Assembly: GCF_000217815.1 (NCBI RefSeq)
Contig: NC_015707.1
Location: 1,352,014 to 1,416,013, forward strand
Source: Pseudothermotoga thermarum DSM 5069
GTDB taxonomy: Bacteria > Thermotogota > Thermotogae > Thermotogales > DSM-5069
DNA: 64,000 bases
Direction: 5' to 3'
Shown: positions 53,918 to 64,000 of the stretch, piece by piece
Layout of the letters: every line of letters starts with the position of its first letter
How positions within the stretch are numbered: the first letter of the stretch is position 1
The notes under the pieces: generated by a model
The model's database searches: none
What the model saw: only the letters and a program-made list of their open reading frames with translations
What the model was told of the DNA's origin: nothing
Made by a program: the position numbers and the translations under genes

Positions 53918-56494
53918 TCAATCGAGTTCTTTTTCCTCGATTTCGATTTTTCCTTGCCTCAGAGCCTCTTCTACTTTGTCTTCGTATTCCGTGGATTCAA
54001 TGCTTCCGCCACTCATTTTGATTTCGACCCTGATGTCATGCTTATTGAATCTTTTTGCCAAGAGGAGAACGATTCGCACTATCTCAGACAAATTCTCTTT
54101 TGGTACCCTTAGCTTCAGTTTCACATTTTTGTATTCATGAATCCCAGTTTTTGGTGAACTGTAAGCTTCTTTTTCATCAACTGGCTCGAGGATTTGCTGT
54201 GCAGATTTCACAGGTTCATACTGATCCTCTGGAAAGTAGGCAGGTTCTACCTTTGCTTCCTCACGTTTCTTCAAGCACAGTTTTTCTGAAAGTATGATTT
54301 CGCCATCGACAAGCTCCACTTTTGCTTCTTCTTTAAAATACAAGCACTCCGGTTCGCCCTCCTTCAGGTAACCCAAGCCAAACAGGCCGCTTTTAACACC
54401 TTGTGCTATGCTCTTGATGAAAGCCTCTTTTGACAATACTCGCATTTCTCCCGGCGTTCTCAGAAAAGTTTCGTAGAGCGTTCTCGTTTCCAGATACTCT
54501 TTGTCTTCGGGGAAATACTTGCTCTTGATCACAAGAGGGGAGATCTGCTCAACAATTTCACCTTCTTCGTCTTTTAGTCGTCTATATATCTCAGAAGTCA
54601 ATGCTGTTTCACTGTAGGCTGGAATTCCTAAATCTATCGTTCTGAAAACATTCCTCCCAGGAACGAACAGCTTCCGATAGTACCTTCTTAGCTCTTCGTA
54701 GACTTTGTTCTTCGCATTTCTGATTTTGTTTTCCAATTCCTGCCTTTGATTCTCTGTTAAAGAAATCCGTTTGTCCGAGGCTACAAGTTCTTGAGCAATA
54801 AGTCTTCGCAGGAATCTGTGAAAGCCGTCTTTGCTTGTTTCATCCGTACAGAGGAAAAACAATGTGTTGCGATATGTTCGAAACCCTTCCCCGTATTTTT
54901 CCATAAACTCCATCTCAGGTTCGGCTTTACTTAGTATGACGAGTTTGAATCTCTCGTCGTCCGGAATGTCTTTATGAGACTGCGGCCATATGTAGACTTT
55001 GAATTTCGATTCCCTGTCTTTGGCTATAGAGTCCTCTATGATTTCTCGCTCTTTATGGATAATTTCTTGCTCCGATACATTTTCCTCGCGCATGAGGAGT
55101 ATTCTGTTCAAATTGGGTTGATTCGTGAAGTACAACCCCTCGTCGGACAGGTAAAACTCTTGTCTTTTCAATTCCATGACGATTGTGTCCACGATTGAAC
55201 TTGGTATATCCTTCGGATACACGGTGCTTATCTTAATTTCTCGCATCGTTGTTCCTTTCTCCGTTCCACCGGAATGCGAGTACATGAAAATTGTTGTGCC
55301 AACAACGGTTCCAAGTTTGAAAGGCCTGAATGTGGATTGTATTTCCCTGTCTACCTTTGAGGCACCGGAATCTGTTGAAGTTATGTCTTGAGAAATGATA
55401 CTGTCCCATTCTTCGCCGATGTGTTTTATCAATTCTCTTCTTATTTCATCGTTCCTCAAGTTGAAGTCGCCAAGTCTGATGAACGGCAGTCTATCATTCA
55501 GAAGATCGTGTACAACCAAGGAAAGCAATCTCAACACTCCCCTTGTTCTCTGAAAAGAGGGAAATGACCCCCATCTTTTGTACAGCACATCTACAACTTC
55601 GGGCTTAAACGGATAGCTTCTGATAAACCTTTCCCTGTAACTTATGGCTTCTTCGCCGTCTAAAAGTCCTTCTACTTTTGCGTATTCAACGAATTGATCC
55701 ACAATTTCTTTTACCTTAGCTTCATCGACAGATTCAAAGAGTCTTTTTCTTATTACGTGCCCTATCTCTTCTTCACCAACGGGAGCATGGATTTTCTCGG
55801 TTCTGCCGGTTACCTTTTGCAACTGCTGAAGGAATCTCTCCGCATTTTCGCTGTAGTGATCAGGTGCGCTCGACGGTAACGTCAGCACCAAGAGGGCTTC
55901 TCCCACCGCAGATACTGCTCCTGTTAACTCTTGCATGAAGGCAAGTGTCTGAGCTGCCAGGTTGGAGTCTCCAACCTTAACCGCCTCAGCTTTTGTAACG
56001 TACTCCAGGACCTCGTCCATCAGTATAAGAACAGGCGAATTCTCAGCAAGAATCCTTAACAGTTTGTCCTTGCCAGGAGCGTTATCTCCACTTGTGATTT
56101 CCACTTTCCCCGTAAGCTGCCTTTCTATTTCTTCCCACAACCGTATTTCCTTCGGGTCAAAAGCGGTGCCGTCCAGCACAACAGTTTTAGCGCCCCACTC
56201 TTGAGCCTTGTGGTAAAGTGCTATCAGCGTGTGCGTTTTACCCCCTCCGAAGGGAGTTTGGAGTTGAATCACAGAATCTCCACTTTTCCCTTTCAATCGA
56301 TTCTCGGCTATTGAGAATATCCTCCTTAGGTTCTCCGTCTCATATGTTCTCTTGAAAAACAGATCCCTGTCCTGATACTCAATGGGTGCTTTTTTAATGA
56401 GCACCTGCCATAAGTCAGCTGCGAAAACATCCATCGTAAGCTTTCCTTTGATTATGTCCTCATGGGGTCTTGCCACCAAAGTAAACGCCATCAT
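53918..56494 (-). CDS. DUF499 AAA+ ATPase of an Hma-type defence operon
   Basis: 858 residues. Walker A is [14 protein letters not shown] (about 79-92), the characteristic DUF499 form, and Walker B is [11 protein letters not shown] (about 155-165). The C-terminal half is helical with charged stretches ([20 protein letters not shown]) and ends in a small beta domain and an acidic tail. DUF499 ATPases occur almost only beside DUF1156 methylases and helicases in defence loci; their job is presumed to be remodelling or gating of the complex. ATG 56494 overlaps the methylase stop by 4 bp; AGGGAGG lies upstream. Third gene of the operon. Confidence 0.88.
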   Translation of the reverse strand: MMAFTLVARPHEDIIKGKLTMDVFAADLWQVLIKKAPIEYQDRDLFFKRTYETENLRRIFSIAENRLKGKSGDSVIQLQTPFGGGKTHTLIALYHKAQEWGAKTVVLDGTAFDPKEIRLWEEIERQLTGKVEITSGDNAPGKDKLLRILAENSPVLILMDEVLEYVTKAEAVKVGDSNLAAQTLAFMQELTGAVSAVGEALLVLTLPSSAPDHYSENAERFLQQLQKVTGRTEKIHAPVGEEEIGHVIRKRLFESVDEAKVKEIVDQFVEYAKVEGLLDGEEAISYRERFIRSYPFKPEVVDVLYKRWGSFPSFQRTRGVLRLLSLVVHDLLNDRLPFIRLGDFNLRNDEIRRELIKHIGEEWDSIISQDITSTDSGASKVDREIQSTFRPFKLGTVVGTTIFMYSHSGGTEKGTTMREIKISTVYPKDIPSSIVDTIVMELKRQEFYLSDEGLYFTNQPNLNRILLMREENVSEQEIIHKEREIIEDSIAKDRESKFKVYIWPQSHKDIPDDERFKLVILSKAEPEMEFMEKYGEGFRTYRNTLFFLCTDETSKDGFHRFLRRLIAQELVASDKRISLTENQRQELENKIRNAKNKVYEELRRYYRKLFVPGRNVFRTIDLGIPAYSETALTSEIYRRLKDEEGEIVEQISPLVIKSKYFPEDKEYLETRTLYETFLRTPGEMRVLSKEAFIKSIAQGVKSGLFGLGYLKEGEPECLYFKEEAKVELVDGEIILSEKLCLKKREEAKVEPAYFPEDQYEPVKSAQQILEPVDEKEAYSSPKTGIHEYKNVKLKLRVPKENLSEIVRIVLLLAKRFNKHDIRVEIKMSGGSIESTEYEDKVEEALRQGKIEIEEKELD

Positions 56495-59178
56495 GCGAAC
56501 AACCTCCCTTGACCCCCGCCTTTTATTTCCTCGATCAAACTGTCTTTGCCCGTTAAGAAACCATCAAGAAGCCTTTTCTCCTTGCTCTCATTCCCCAGAG
56601 TTTCTGAGATGGCTTGAGCCACTTTGTAAAAGACGTCCTTGGTACCGTATCCAGTTTCGGCAAGAACTTTCTTCATCTCATCCTTTCTTCCCTCTTTCCA
56701 GCAAATGAGAACCCTGTGCAAAACATCGATCAATTCCGATGAATTCTCCAACTCTTCAAGCTTTCTTTCATGCGGTCCAAGCACCTCTATAAATTCTTTC
56801 ACCTTTCGGATGAACCCTTTGTTCCACTCTTTTTCGATATCAATTCCCGTAGACTGGGCAAGTTTTCTCGCATCGTCAAACTCTACCTTTGATTCTCCAT
56901 AGGTCCATCGCCACAAGATGTAAAACCGCGTGAGTGCGGAAAGCTCCGAAGCTATCCCATTGTGTAAAATCTGCTTAACTGCGTAATCTGTAACCACTTC
57001 TCTAACATATTCAAGTAATCTGCTTGTTGCTATCTCGTTTCCTTCAAAGTCCATCACTTTTTTGTACCTTCCAAAAATTTCGATCGAAGCGCCTATGGCT
57101 GAGATGAAAAAGTCCGCACCACTCACTCCCTCTTGCCATAACCTTTCCAACTTTTCGGATAAATAGTCTTTTATTTCCTGCTTCAACTCGCTGAACCATC
57201 CAATGTCTTTTCTCTCGATTTTCCTGCACACAAGGTAGATGGACGATGCCAAGGCAGCAGATTCCTTTGCTCTCAATCTTGCCTTCATCTCCGTATCAAT
57301 AGGCCACGAAGCCGTTACCACAAGTTCCGAATCCAAAAGAGAATTGATCAAAGTTTCCCACCCAGAGGTCGATTTGTGACCGTAAACAATCGTCACTATG
57401 CCGTTCGGTTTCAGAACACGGTACATTTCTTGGAAGGCTTTTTTGAGCATTTCCTCAAAATATTTCTTTCCTGCCTCCAAACCTCCATGAGTGTGAGAGT
57501 AAGCTACTATTTCCTTTGCCTTTGGCGTCAAAGGTGTTACAAACAATTCTGGATACAGATCTCCGATACTTCTTTTGAGCCATACGTAGAAAAAGTCGGA
57601 AATATAAGAATAAGGAACGTTGTCATAATACGGCGGATCCGTGAAAACTGCGTCGAAGTAGTTGTCAGGATAAGGAAGAGACGTGGCGGAGGACTGCATA
57701 GTTGTAGCATAATTAGAACCAACTTTTGAAACTTCTTCAATCACTCGTTTAACTTGGTTCAGCATACTTTCAAAGGTTCCAGCTAATATAGGGGAAAATA
57801 AATTCAATTCAGCATAATCCCAAGACATTGGTAACGCTTGTCGAGCAAAGGTGTTTGGAATGAATTCCCACTGTGGATGCCATCTGCATAAATTACTTGC
57901 AAAATCAGAGGTTCTGCTTACTCCCAAAGCCAAATAACTTACCACAGCCTTTGCGTAGTCTTTGTCGTACCCTTCTTCAAGCATCCTTTTATACGCAAGT
58001 CTGACTTTCTCCACAAAGGTGATCAAAGCCAGTTTTTGCCGAGAGTTGAAAAGATCTCCCCATTTTGCCATTCCATATCTTTGAACCCTAAATCCCAGAG
58101 TTTCTTTTGGTGGTAGCTCTTCATCCGGCACAGGATCGAGCAACCACTCGTCCATCAGTTTTTCCCTTTTTTCCCGCAGGTATTTTTCCGCTTCCTGGTA
58201 AGTTTCCAGATCTTTCCTGGTAGCAATTCTGTATTTCTTACCGCTCTTTGAATTCAAAACTATTGCCACCATTTTCTGTCCCGCTTTGCCCTGCTGAAAA
58301 AGCTTTCTCGTCGTTTTATCGTCTATCACAGAACCGCACACCGGGCATACCACAACGGCTCTTGAAACGGTTCCTTTTTCCGGATCAAAACCCTTCGGCA
58401 TTTGTTCGTATCCATCTCCAACTATCTTAAACTTGACCTCTTTTCCTTCCACATAAGGATACAGTGAAACCTTTTTCCTATCTTTCTTTGCAAGCCAGTA
58501 TTGACGCATTAGCGGAATTTCCGCGTTGCAGGCTGGATTTTGGCATGGAACGGTTCTCGACCAAATGTATCCCACAGGAATTTCACCGTTTTCATCCTTT
58601 GGATAAAACTGTCCGATTTCTTTTTCGGCTTCTTTTAACACCCAGTTTCCCCACTTTTTAACGTCCTCAACAAGAAGATTTGCTTGAGCATCTATTTCTG
58701 CCAAACCTACCTTGTTTTTTACTTTCACGATTTTTCCATATTTTTGAGGATATTCGAGCGTGCATTTCAAAATTAGAACAGCAACTGGATTGTATTCCGC
58801 AGCGTGGGTTTCACAGCCAAGTCTCAGGGCTTCCAGTGGTATCGATCCTCCTCCTGAAAATGGATCCAAAACTCTTGGAGGTCTTCCCCCGTTGGCGTTT
58901 AAAATGTCTCTTCTTGCTTTTTCAATGATGCTGGGATTTAACGAATTTTCCCATTTTGAAAGTTCTATTATGAACTGCCTTGTCTTATCCCACTGGATTG
59001 GGTCGTCCGCTGCAGGAATTAAAGCTGCGTACGCAGTTGCCCTTGAGCTTGCCAGAGGTCTTCTTGCCCACCAGATATGCAAGGTTGAAATATGCCCGTG
59101 TCTTATGTTTTTTTCCTTGGCGGATATTTCGCTGATTTCTTTGACTGGAAAGCTATTTTCTATAAATCTTTCTTCCAT
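56491..59178 (-). CDS. DUF1156 DNA N6-adenine methyltransferase of an Hma-type defence operon
   Basis: 895 residues from ATG 59178, which has GGAGG upstream; an open frame continues to 59364 inside the helicase gene but lacks a ribosome site. The DUF1156 N-terminus reads [23 protein letters not shown] motif I is [19 protein letters not shown] and the catalytic motif is [13 protein letters not shown], in the order of N6A enzymes. Cys pairs ([14 protein letters not shown]) suggest an inserted zinc ribbon. It probably marks host DNA so that the helicase/ATPase partners spare it. It overlaps the helicase by 19 bp and the ATPase by 4 bp. Confidence 0.9.
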   Translation of the reverse strand: MEERFIENSFPVKEISEISAKEKNIRHGHISTLHIWWARRPLASSRATAYAALIPAADDPIQWDKTRQFIIELSKWENSLNPSIIEKARRDILNANGGRPPRVLDPFSGGGSIPLEALRLGCETHAAEYNPVAVLILKCTLEYPQKYGKIVKVKNKVGLAEIDAQANLLVEDVKKWGNWVLKEAEKEIGQFYPKDENGEIPVGYIWSRTVPCQNPACNAEIPLMRQYWLAKKDRKKVSLYPYVEGKEVKFKIVGDGYEQMPKGFDPEKGTVSRAVVVCPVCGSVIDDKTTRKLFQQGKAGQKMVAIVLNSKSGKKYRIATRKDLETYQEAEKYLREKREKLMDEWLLDPVPDEELPPKETLGFRVQRYGMAKWGDLFNSRQKLALITFVEKVRLAYKRMLEEGYDKDYAKAVVSYLALGVSRTSDFASNLCRWHPQWEFIPNTFARQALPMSWDYAELNLFSPILAGTFESMLNQVKRVIEEVSKVGSNYATTMQSSATSLPYPDNYFDAVFTDPPYYDNVPYSYISDFFYVWLKRSIGDLYPELFVTPLTPKAKEIVAYSHTHGGLEAGKKYFEEMLKKAFQEMYRVLKPNGIVTIVYGHKSTSGWETLINSLLDSELVVTASWPIDTEMKARLRAKESAALASSIYLVCRKIERKDIGWFSELKQEIKDYLSEKLERLWQEGVSGADFFISAIGASIEIFGRYKKVMDFEGNEIATSRLLEYVREVVTDYAVKQILHNGIASELSALTRFYILWRWTYGESKVEFDDARKLAQSTGIDIEKEWNKGFIRKVKEFIEVLGPHERKLEELENSSELIDVLHRVLICWKEGRKDEMKKVLAETGYGTKDVFYKVAQAISETLGNESKEKRLLDGFLTGKDSLIEEIKGGGQGRLFA

Positions 59179-62100
59179 TTCAGTACCTCCATCCTTTTTC
59201 TTTTCCATTCCTCTGGGTTGATTATGTACCTGACAACCTCGACTTTCTCTATTGCTTTGAGATTTTCTGCTGGATTGTTTATAATGTAAAGTTCTGGATT
59301 GTTTTCGGCGTTTGTCACAACATACAACCAATACTTTTCCCTGAGCATCCTGGCTTTGATCCATTCATTCGGGGTTAAGATGATTTCTCCGTCCTTTGCC
59401 CTCGCCTTTACTTCGATGTATCTGATTTCTTCCTTCCCTCTTGAGCGTATATCAAAGCCCAGGTTTTCCCTGGAGACATCCTCTGGTACCCTTCCTTGGT
59501 CCCTCTCGTATTCCATGGCTATCTGCATTCCTATTTTTTCAATCTCTTCGTTTTCCGCCATTTCCCCTACCTGCGGAATAACCCTCACAACAGTCAGGAG
59601 CTCTGGCGTTGAAATTGTCAGGCTTTGCTCTTCCTTTATCTCTTTTTCAAGATCCTCTTTAGCTTTTTCATACCTGCTTTTTTGCTCTTTTTTCCTGTCT
59701 ATTGCGGGTTTTACCTTTTCCCCTCTTTCTTCTCTTTCGTAAAGTTCGGCAAGATCTGCATCAAGCTCAAGTATAAGGTATTCAAGAGATTGAACTCCGT
59801 ATTTTTCTTTGATTTTTGCTTGCCGCTCCCTTTCTTTTCTTATCTCTTCTTTATACTTCTCTACGGCTTCTATCACAAAAGGCAGAAGATCGCTATCTTT
59901 TATTTCCATCGATTCGGCGGGTTCTTCAGATGGCGCCAAATCCCAGAGAACAGAAGGATCGATTTCTCTCTTCTCTTTGCCATTATCGTAGACTGCAATG
60001 ATTTTTCTTCCCGCGATTTCACCTTTTCCGTCTCTGATCTCTCCTATGTAAAACCAAATGAACCCGTCGTACGTTCCGGATGGGTCTGTGAAAACGGCAC
60101 CTTTTTTAACGTTTTCGACGAAATTTTCCATAACCCATTCAATCAAAGCTTCAAAAAGTGGATGACCAAAGGATACAAATTCCGAATCCGAGCTTTTAGA
60201 GGCTTTTTCTTTGTCGAAGGTTATCTTTTTATAGCTGCTTACTAACGGTCCAAATCTGTTTTTGAAGTCAACGTCGTTTGCAATCATTTTTATCTCGGCA
60301 GGTATTGACTCGACAGCTATGAATCCATCCTTGGTCTCCCTGAATTTACCACCAGATCTTTCGAACGCTTTTTTGAAAAACCTTTCCAAATATTCAGGTA
60401 TAAGTCTGCATTCTTCCGCTTTTTCAAACATCTCCTTGATCTTGGAATAATCTATAAATTTAGTTGCGAGAGATTCTCCGAGGACTTGCTTGATTTTTGA
60501 AATGTACTCTTGATCCACTCTTATGTCTATTTGGCTCAGGATCTCGTCCATGGTTTTTGCCTGAGTAACAGCATCAACAATTAGTTGATAAAATTCTCTG
60601 TCCGAATAGATATGACCGACAACATCAAAGACTTTGTCGCTTCCAAGCTTGTTCTTGATTTCTTCAAGTTTTTCCAAAAGCTTTGTTAGAATTTCCCCTT
60701 CTTTGGTGTCCTCTGCAACAAGGTTGAAAATGTAAACGTCTCTCGTCTGACCATATCGATGAATCCTTCCCATCCTTTGTTCCAATCGTGTTGGATTCCA
60801 TGGAATGTCGTAGTTGATCATTAAATGGCAAAATTGAAGGTTAATTCCTTCTCCGGCAGCTTCAGTTGCAACCATCACTTCTGTCTCATTCTTGAAAATC
60901 TTCTCGGCTTCTATTCTATCTTGTAGTTGCATCGACCCGTGAATGAAGTTGACTTTATAGCCCCAACTCCGAATCTTGCTTACAAGGTAGTCTAAAGTGT
61001 CCTTTGATTCAGTGAAGATGAGAATCTTAGGTTCACCGTTCATTTCTCTTATCTTCTTGAAACCTTCTTCTATGGCTTTCTTGAGTTCCAGAAGCTTTAC
61101 CTCAGATTCCTCATTTATGATTTCCTTAACCATGTCGATCAAACCATCTATCGTTTTGATTTCTTCTTTCAGTTCTTCGGCACTTTGCGCAAATGTCAGG
61201 GTTTCCCATTCTTCTTCTTTCTTCCACCTGTCTTGTTCCTCAAGTTCTTCAAGATCTTCGAGTGTCTCGTAGTCTATGGAAGGTTCTTTTTCTCTCTCCT
61301 TGCCTCCTTTTAGAATTTCTTCAAGCCTACTCTTTCTTCTTCTTAGTGACTGCAGAAGTGCATAGTTACTCGACGCCATTCTTCTTTGAAGAATCAAAAG
61401 TGCGAACGCCACATTTCGCTTCTTGGTGTTTGCCAAGGATTTGTTGTACTGTTCAACCACATACCGTGAAACGGCGTTGTAAAGCATCTTTTCCTTCTCG
61501 GACAGCCTAAATTTGATGGTTTGCGTAAATCTTCTCGTGAAGATAGGTCTACCTTGAAAGTCTCGCAGATCTTCTTTCAATCTTCTTATGAACAGAGGAT
61601 TATCCTTGTTTTCAAGGGATTTCTCCACCAATTCGGAAGTTGCAAAGAATCCCGGATAAAGTAAGTCCAAAAATAACCTGAAGTTGTCTGGATCTCCTTT
61701 ATGGGGTGTTGCTGTAAGAAATAGAAGATGATTTGACGTTTTCGAAAGAATCTCTCCCAGCTTGTACCGCTGGGTTTTTTCGGTTTTGTTCTCCCCATAA
61801 GAGTAAGCAGCCATTTTGTGGGCTTCGTCCACCACAACCAGGTCCCAATGAACGGAACTTAGGGACGGTAAAATATCATCTTGCTTCGCAAAATCCAGAG
61901 AGGAAATCACTTGATCGTTTACTTCCCAGGGATTCTCTCCGTAGTGACTATCAAAAGTGTGCCTATCTAAGACTATGAACTTCTCGTTGAATTTGTCACT
62001 CAGTTCCCTTCTCCATTGGTCCTTTAAATGACCCGGTACAACAATTAGTATTCGAGAAGCCAGTTTTCTGAGCTTCAGTTCTTTGATTATCAAACCTGCC

Positions 62101-62492
62101 ATCACTGTTTTGCCCGCTCCAGGGTCATCCGCTATCAAAAATCTTATTCGAGGTTGCTTTAACGCGTATCCGTAAACAGCTTCTATCTGAAAGGGCAAAG
62201 GATCGATTTTGGAGACGTTCATCGCCAAAAAGGGGTCAAACAAAGAAGCATACTTAAATCGGATAGCTTCAACGAAGAGAAAGACATCCTGAGCTGAAGA
62301 AGAAAAATCTATCATCTGGTTTACAATCTGTAATTTCTCGATATCTCTCTTTCTCAACAACTGATCGATGTGCCGTTTCGTATACAAGGTGGAGCCAACG
62401 ATTCTTACGTGATCTCCTATTATGTCCACTTTTTCTATCTTAACTGGTTCGTTCCAATAATCGCCTTTCACAACTTCTCCACCGTTTAGCAT
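59160..62492 (-). CDS. SNF2-type helicase with C-terminal DUF3883 domain, Hma-type defence operon
   Basis: About 1110 residues. Superfamily 2 motifs: [39 protein letters not shown], then [31 protein letters not shown] and [13 protein letters not shown] charged coiled-coil region (about 880-990) leads to a C-terminal DUF3883 domain (about 1020-1090) with GFDIRSRG and [12 protein letters not shown], a D...ExK pattern like PD-(D/E)XK nucleases. ATG 62492 is chosen: GGGGGAG is 5 bp away, too near for GTG 62498. First gene of the operon. Confidence 0.9.
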   Translation of the reverse strand: MLNGGEVVKGDYWNEPVKIEKVDIIGDHVRIVGSTLYTKRHIDQLLRKRDIEKLQIVNQMIDFSSSAQDVFLFVEAIRFKYASLFDPFLAMNVSKIDPLPFQIEAVYGYALKQPRIRFLIADDPGAGKTVMAGLIIKELKLRKLASRILIVVPGHLKDQWRRELSDKFNEKFIVLDRHTFDSHYGENPWEVNDQVISSLDFAKQDDILPSLSSVHWDLVVVDEAHKMAAYSYGENKTEKTQRYKLGEILSKTSNHLLFLTATPHKGDPDNFRLFLDLLYPGFFATSELVEKSLENKDNPLFIRRLKEDLRDFQGRPIFTRRFTQTIKFRLSEKEKMLYNAVSRYVVEQYNKSLANTKKRNVAFALLILQRRMASSNYALLQSLRRRKSRLEEILKGGKEREKEPSIDYETLEDLEELEEQDRWKKEEEWETLTFAQSAEELKEEIKTIDGLIDMVKEIINEESEVKLLELKKAIEEGFKKIREMNGEPKILIFTESKDTLDYLVSKIRSWGYKVNFIHGSMQLQDRIEAEKIFKNETEVMVATEAAGEGINLQFCHLMINYDIPWNPTRLEQRMGRIHRYGQTRDVYIFNLVAEDTKEGEILTKLLEKLEEIKNKLGSDKVFDVVGHIYSDREFYQLIVDAVTQAKTMDEILSQIDIRVDQEYISKIKQVLGESLATKFIDYSKIKEMFEKAEECRLIPEYLERFFKKAFERSGGKFRETKDGFIAVESIPAEIKMIANDVDFKNRFGPLVSSYKKITFDKEKASKSSDSEFVSFGHPLFEALIEWVMENFVENVKKGAVFTDPSGTYDGFIWFYIGEIRDGKGEIAGRKIIAVYDNGKEKREIDPSVLWDLAPSEEPAESMEIKDSDLLPFVIEAVEKYKEEIRKERERQAKIKEKYGVQSLEYLILELDADLAELYEREERGEKVKPAIDRKKEQKSRYEKAKEDLEKEIKEEQSLTISTPELLTVVRVIPQVGEMAENEEIEKIGMQIAMEYERDQGRVPEDVSRENLGFDIRSRGKEEIRYIEVKARAKDGEIILTPNEWIKARMLREKYWLYVVTNAENNPELYIINNPAENLKAIEKVEVVRYIINPEEWKRKRMEVLKWKKDL

Positions 62493-62528
62493 TACCACTC
62501 CCCCCGCTATAGTCCCGGCGTCTTTTTA

Positions 62529-62594
62529 GCGATTCCAAGGAGTTATACACCAAGTGAAAGGTCTCGTTAAGATGGGGCACAATCGCAACTCCTT
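62529..62594 (-). promoter_or_regulatory. crossed inverted repeats in the leader of the defence operon
   Basis: In the transcript AAGGAGTT-GCGATT is followed 36 nt later by AACTCCTT-GG-AATCGC. Each half is complementary to its partner, but the order makes the two stems cross, so they would compete or form a pseudoknot. The function is unknown. Confidence 0.35.
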
Positions 62595-62619
62595 CACCCC
62601 CACGTGTCATTTCAATTGT

Positions 62620-62625
62620 ATTATA
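62620..62625 (-). promoter_or_regulatory. candidate -10 of the helicase-methylase-ATPase operon
   Basis: TATAAT on the minus strand, 128 bp before the helicase ATG, gives a leader of about 120 nt. No strong -35 is seen. Confidence 0.45.
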
Positions 62626-62639
62626 ACCTGATTAACAAA

Positions 62640-62946
62640 TAATACGAAAGGCACAAGCTTAGTCTTTATAGAATTCAAGCGTTGTCTTTTCGAGAATCGT
62701 TCCATTTTTGCCTACGATACGAAAGAAAGCTCGATTGTTAAATTTTTCCACAACGTATACTATATAGTGGACTGCAGTCTGAGGGAGTTGAGCTGGGGCA
62801 AGGTGCTCTGGTTGCTTATGGCGTGCTGTTTTTGTTGGGCAAGCTGTTATTTAATCCTTTTAGATCTTATCAATTGAATAATAGTTCCCTCGGATCGGTT
62901 AAGAGATAATTGTTTTGAAGAGGAAAATCAATATATGAAAGAGCCA
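62640..62946. other. interval with open-frame relics on both strands
   Basis: 307 bp without a complete gene. On the minus strand a 64-codon open stretch (62659-62850) without a usable start ends YVVEKFNNRAFFRIVGKNGT plus 13 residues. On the plus strand about 58 codons end LGQGALVAYGVLFLLGKLLF plus a short tail, like a membrane helix. Either may be a gene fragment. A plus-strand terminator follows at 62947. Confidence 0.4.
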
Positions 62947-62968
62947 GCGGGCAAAAGCCCGCTTTTTT
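62947..62968 (+). terminator. plus-strand terminator without an assigned gene
   Basis: GCGGGC-AAAA-GCCCGC-TTTTTT is oriented for plus-strand transcripts, but no plus-strand gene precedes it. On the minus strand, after ppa, the hairpin lacks a following T run. Confidence 0.75.
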
Positions 62969-62979
62969 GCTATCCTAAT

Positions 62980-63480
62980 TCAATCACAATCTTGCTTCAA
63001 TTGATATCTCTTTCGAGCCTGTTTGATGATCTCTATAGCCATACTCTTTGGTTTCCAACCTTCTATAACAACCTTCTTTCCTTCAAGTTCTTTGTAGATT
63101 GAGAAAAAGTGCTCGATTTCTTTTAACAAGTGAGGAGGAACGTCCTCAAGATCTTTTATGTGGTTCCAAAGTGGATCATTCTTGGGTACACAAAGCACCT
63201 TTTCGTCTGGTCCCTTTTCATCGCGCATGAGGAATAAACCCACAGGAATTGATTCAATTAAACAACCAGGAAAAGTCGGTTCCCAAACCAGCACCAAAGC
63301 ATCAAGCGGATCGCCGTCCAAAGCCAGCGTGTCTGTTATATAACCATAGTCACATGGATAATGCACCGATGAAAACAACATCCTGTCGAATCGTATGAGG
63401 TTGCGCTTTTTGTCGTATTCATATTTGTTTCTACTGCCTTTGGGAATTTCAATCAATACGTCAACAACAAGTTCGTCCAA
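62980..63480 (-). CDS. ppa: inorganic pyrophosphatase (family I)
   Basis: Hydrolyses pyrophosphate to phosphate, driving biosynthetic reactions. 166 residues with the family I features EIPKGSRNKYEYD, CDYGYITDT and the signature DGDPLDALVL, whose three Asp bind Mg2+, then KDLEDVPPHLL and WKPKSMA. Length is typical of bacterial family I enzymes. TTG 63480 follows GGAGGG at 63488-63493. It is divergent from the HIT gene. Confidence 0.95.
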   Translation of the reverse strand: MDELVVDVLIEIPKGSRNKYEYDKKRNLIRFDRMLFSSVHYPCDYGYITDTLALDGDPLDALVLVWEPTFPGCLIESIPVGLFLMRDEKGPDEKVLCVPKNDPLWNHIKDLEDVPPHLLKEIEHFFSIYKELEGKKVVIEGWKPKSMAIEIIKQARKRYQLKQDCD

Positions 63481-63553
63481 TGTTTATCCCTCCTTTTCAA
63501 GTAAGATGATAACCTATACAATAGAAAAACCAAACACGTTGGAGGTGTCGAAA

Positions 63554-63883
63554 ATGTGCGTTTTCTGCGAAATAATCCAAGGAAGACAATCAAGTGAAAA
63601 AGTTTATGAAGATGAAGATTTTATAGTGATCAAAGACATTAAGCCTGTTGCGCCGGTTCATCTTTTGCTGATCTATAAAAAACATGTTCCTACCATAAAC
63701 GATTTAACGAATGAGGATTTTCCAAAGTTGGTAAGGATGTTTGAGATAATTCAAAAGGTTACAAAAGATCAAGGTATTGAAAGCTATAGAATCGTTCAAA
63801 ACAACGGTAAAGACGCTGGACAAGAGATTTACCACATTCACTTTCACATAATAGGTGGTAGAAAGTTGAAGGGAATTGGGTGA
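63554..63883 (+). CDS. HIT-family (histidine triad) nucleotide-binding protein
   Basis: 109 residues, Hint branch: N-terminal CVFCEIIQG with the zinc-type Cys pair, DIKPVAPVHLLLIYKKH, and the triad IYHIHFHIIGG near the C-terminus (H-x-H-x-H). Members hydrolyse nucleoside phosphoramidates and act in nucleotide housekeeping. ATG 63554 follows GGAGGTG; the longer open frame to 63395 runs through the divergent ppa gene and is not coding. Confidence 0.95.
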   Translation: MCVFCEIIQGRQSSEKVYEDEDFIVIKDIKPVAPVHLLLIYKKHVPTINDLTNEDFPKLVRMFEIIQKVTKDQGIESYRIVQNNGKDAGQEIYHIHFHIIGGRKLKGIG

Positions 63884-63884
63884 G

Positions 63885-64000
63885 TTACAGGATTATCGTA
63901 GGACCACCCAACATGTGCTTGATGTTTTCCATTTCATTTTCTTCGATCACTATCAAATCAAGGGCGATAGGAATTCTGTCTGAGAAAAATGGATAAAAAA
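63885..64000 (-). CDS. 3' end of an unidentified gene (partial)
   Basis: The minus strand is open from the window edge to TAA 63885-63887 and reads FYPFFSDRIPIALDLIVIEE followed by NEMENIKHMLGGPTIIL. It starts outside the window. I do not recognise the family. It is convergent with the HIT gene, with only 1 bp between the two stop codons. Confidence 0.6.
   Translation of the reverse strand, partial: FYPFFSDRIPIALDLIVIEENEMENIKHMLGGPTIIL

Noticed and set aside
59179-59364. N-terminal extension of the methyltransferase to 59364
   Set aside because: The 62 extra codons lie within the helicase gene in another frame and have no ribosome site; ATG 59178 has GGAGG and starts at the DUF1156 motif.
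53918-62492. DISARM, BREX or type I restriction system
   Set aside because: The helicase and methylase recall DISARM class 1, but DrmA/B/C are absent; PglZ/BrxC and HsdS are absent. DUF499 with DUF1156 fits the Hma type instead.
1-64000. CRISPR arrays, tRNA or rRNA genes
   Set aside because: I looked for short direct repeats with spacers, tRNA cloverleaf/CCA patterns and conserved rRNA stretches and saw none; no scan could be run.

Overview
The window looks like a chromosomal segment of a thermophilic anaerobe of the order Thermotogales, most probably Pseudothermotoga. This is a judgement from the gene set, and no search was run. It rests on a fused ThiD-ThiN with Thi4-type thiazole synthesis, hybrid-cluster protein with a Crp/Fnr regulator, a Leloir galT-galK pair, a glycerate 2-kinase, a PL9 pectate lyase, strong GGAGG ribosome sites, tight operons and moderately AT-rich DNA.

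1-44046 is mostly ordinary metabolism. galT-galK is followed by a chemoreceptor and a secreted clostripain-like lipoprotein. A Crp/Fnr regulator is divergent from a ferredoxin-hcp pair, with a perfect palindrome between them. After a relic of an IS200/IS605 element comes an unusual five-gene operon: two FAD oxidoreductases (one fused to DUF1667), an FGGY kinase, an AGPS-like flavoenzyme and a GntR regulator. A SIS-domain gene follows. The minus-strand thiamine operon (thi4-thiC-TIM barrel-thiDN) sits behind a TPP riboswitch with a readable terminator switch. Next come an FtsX-type ABC exporter, a photolyase and a Thr/Ser dehydratase. A second chemoreceptor gene is split by an IS with a 4-bp target duplication. 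Malic enzyme, a LarA-type racemase and glycerate 2-kinase follow. The last part holds the 1257-residue pectate lyase, a GntP permease and a sugar ABC transporter with its LacI repressor and operator.

44047-53900 is an accessory zone in decay. It has a gene-poor kilobase, secreted beta-propeller and other lipoproteins, a decayed/intact paralogue pair, an IS3-family element lacking its integrase core, a second IS3 relic, an MNT nucleotidyltransferase with a truncated HEPN-like partner, and a truncated MBL-fold gene. Several genes carry single clear lesions: an in-frame TAA, a 1-nt frameshift and a non-standard start codon.

53918-62492 is a three-gene minus-strand operon with overlapping genes: a SNF2-type helicase with a C-terminal DUF3883 nuclease-like domain, a DUF1156 DNA methyltransferase and a DUF499 AAA+ ATPase. 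It has the composition of the helicase-methylase-ATPase (Hma-type) defence systems and is the best candidate here for a poorly described system. The window ends with inorganic pyrophosphatase, a HIT protein and the 3' end of an unidentified gene.
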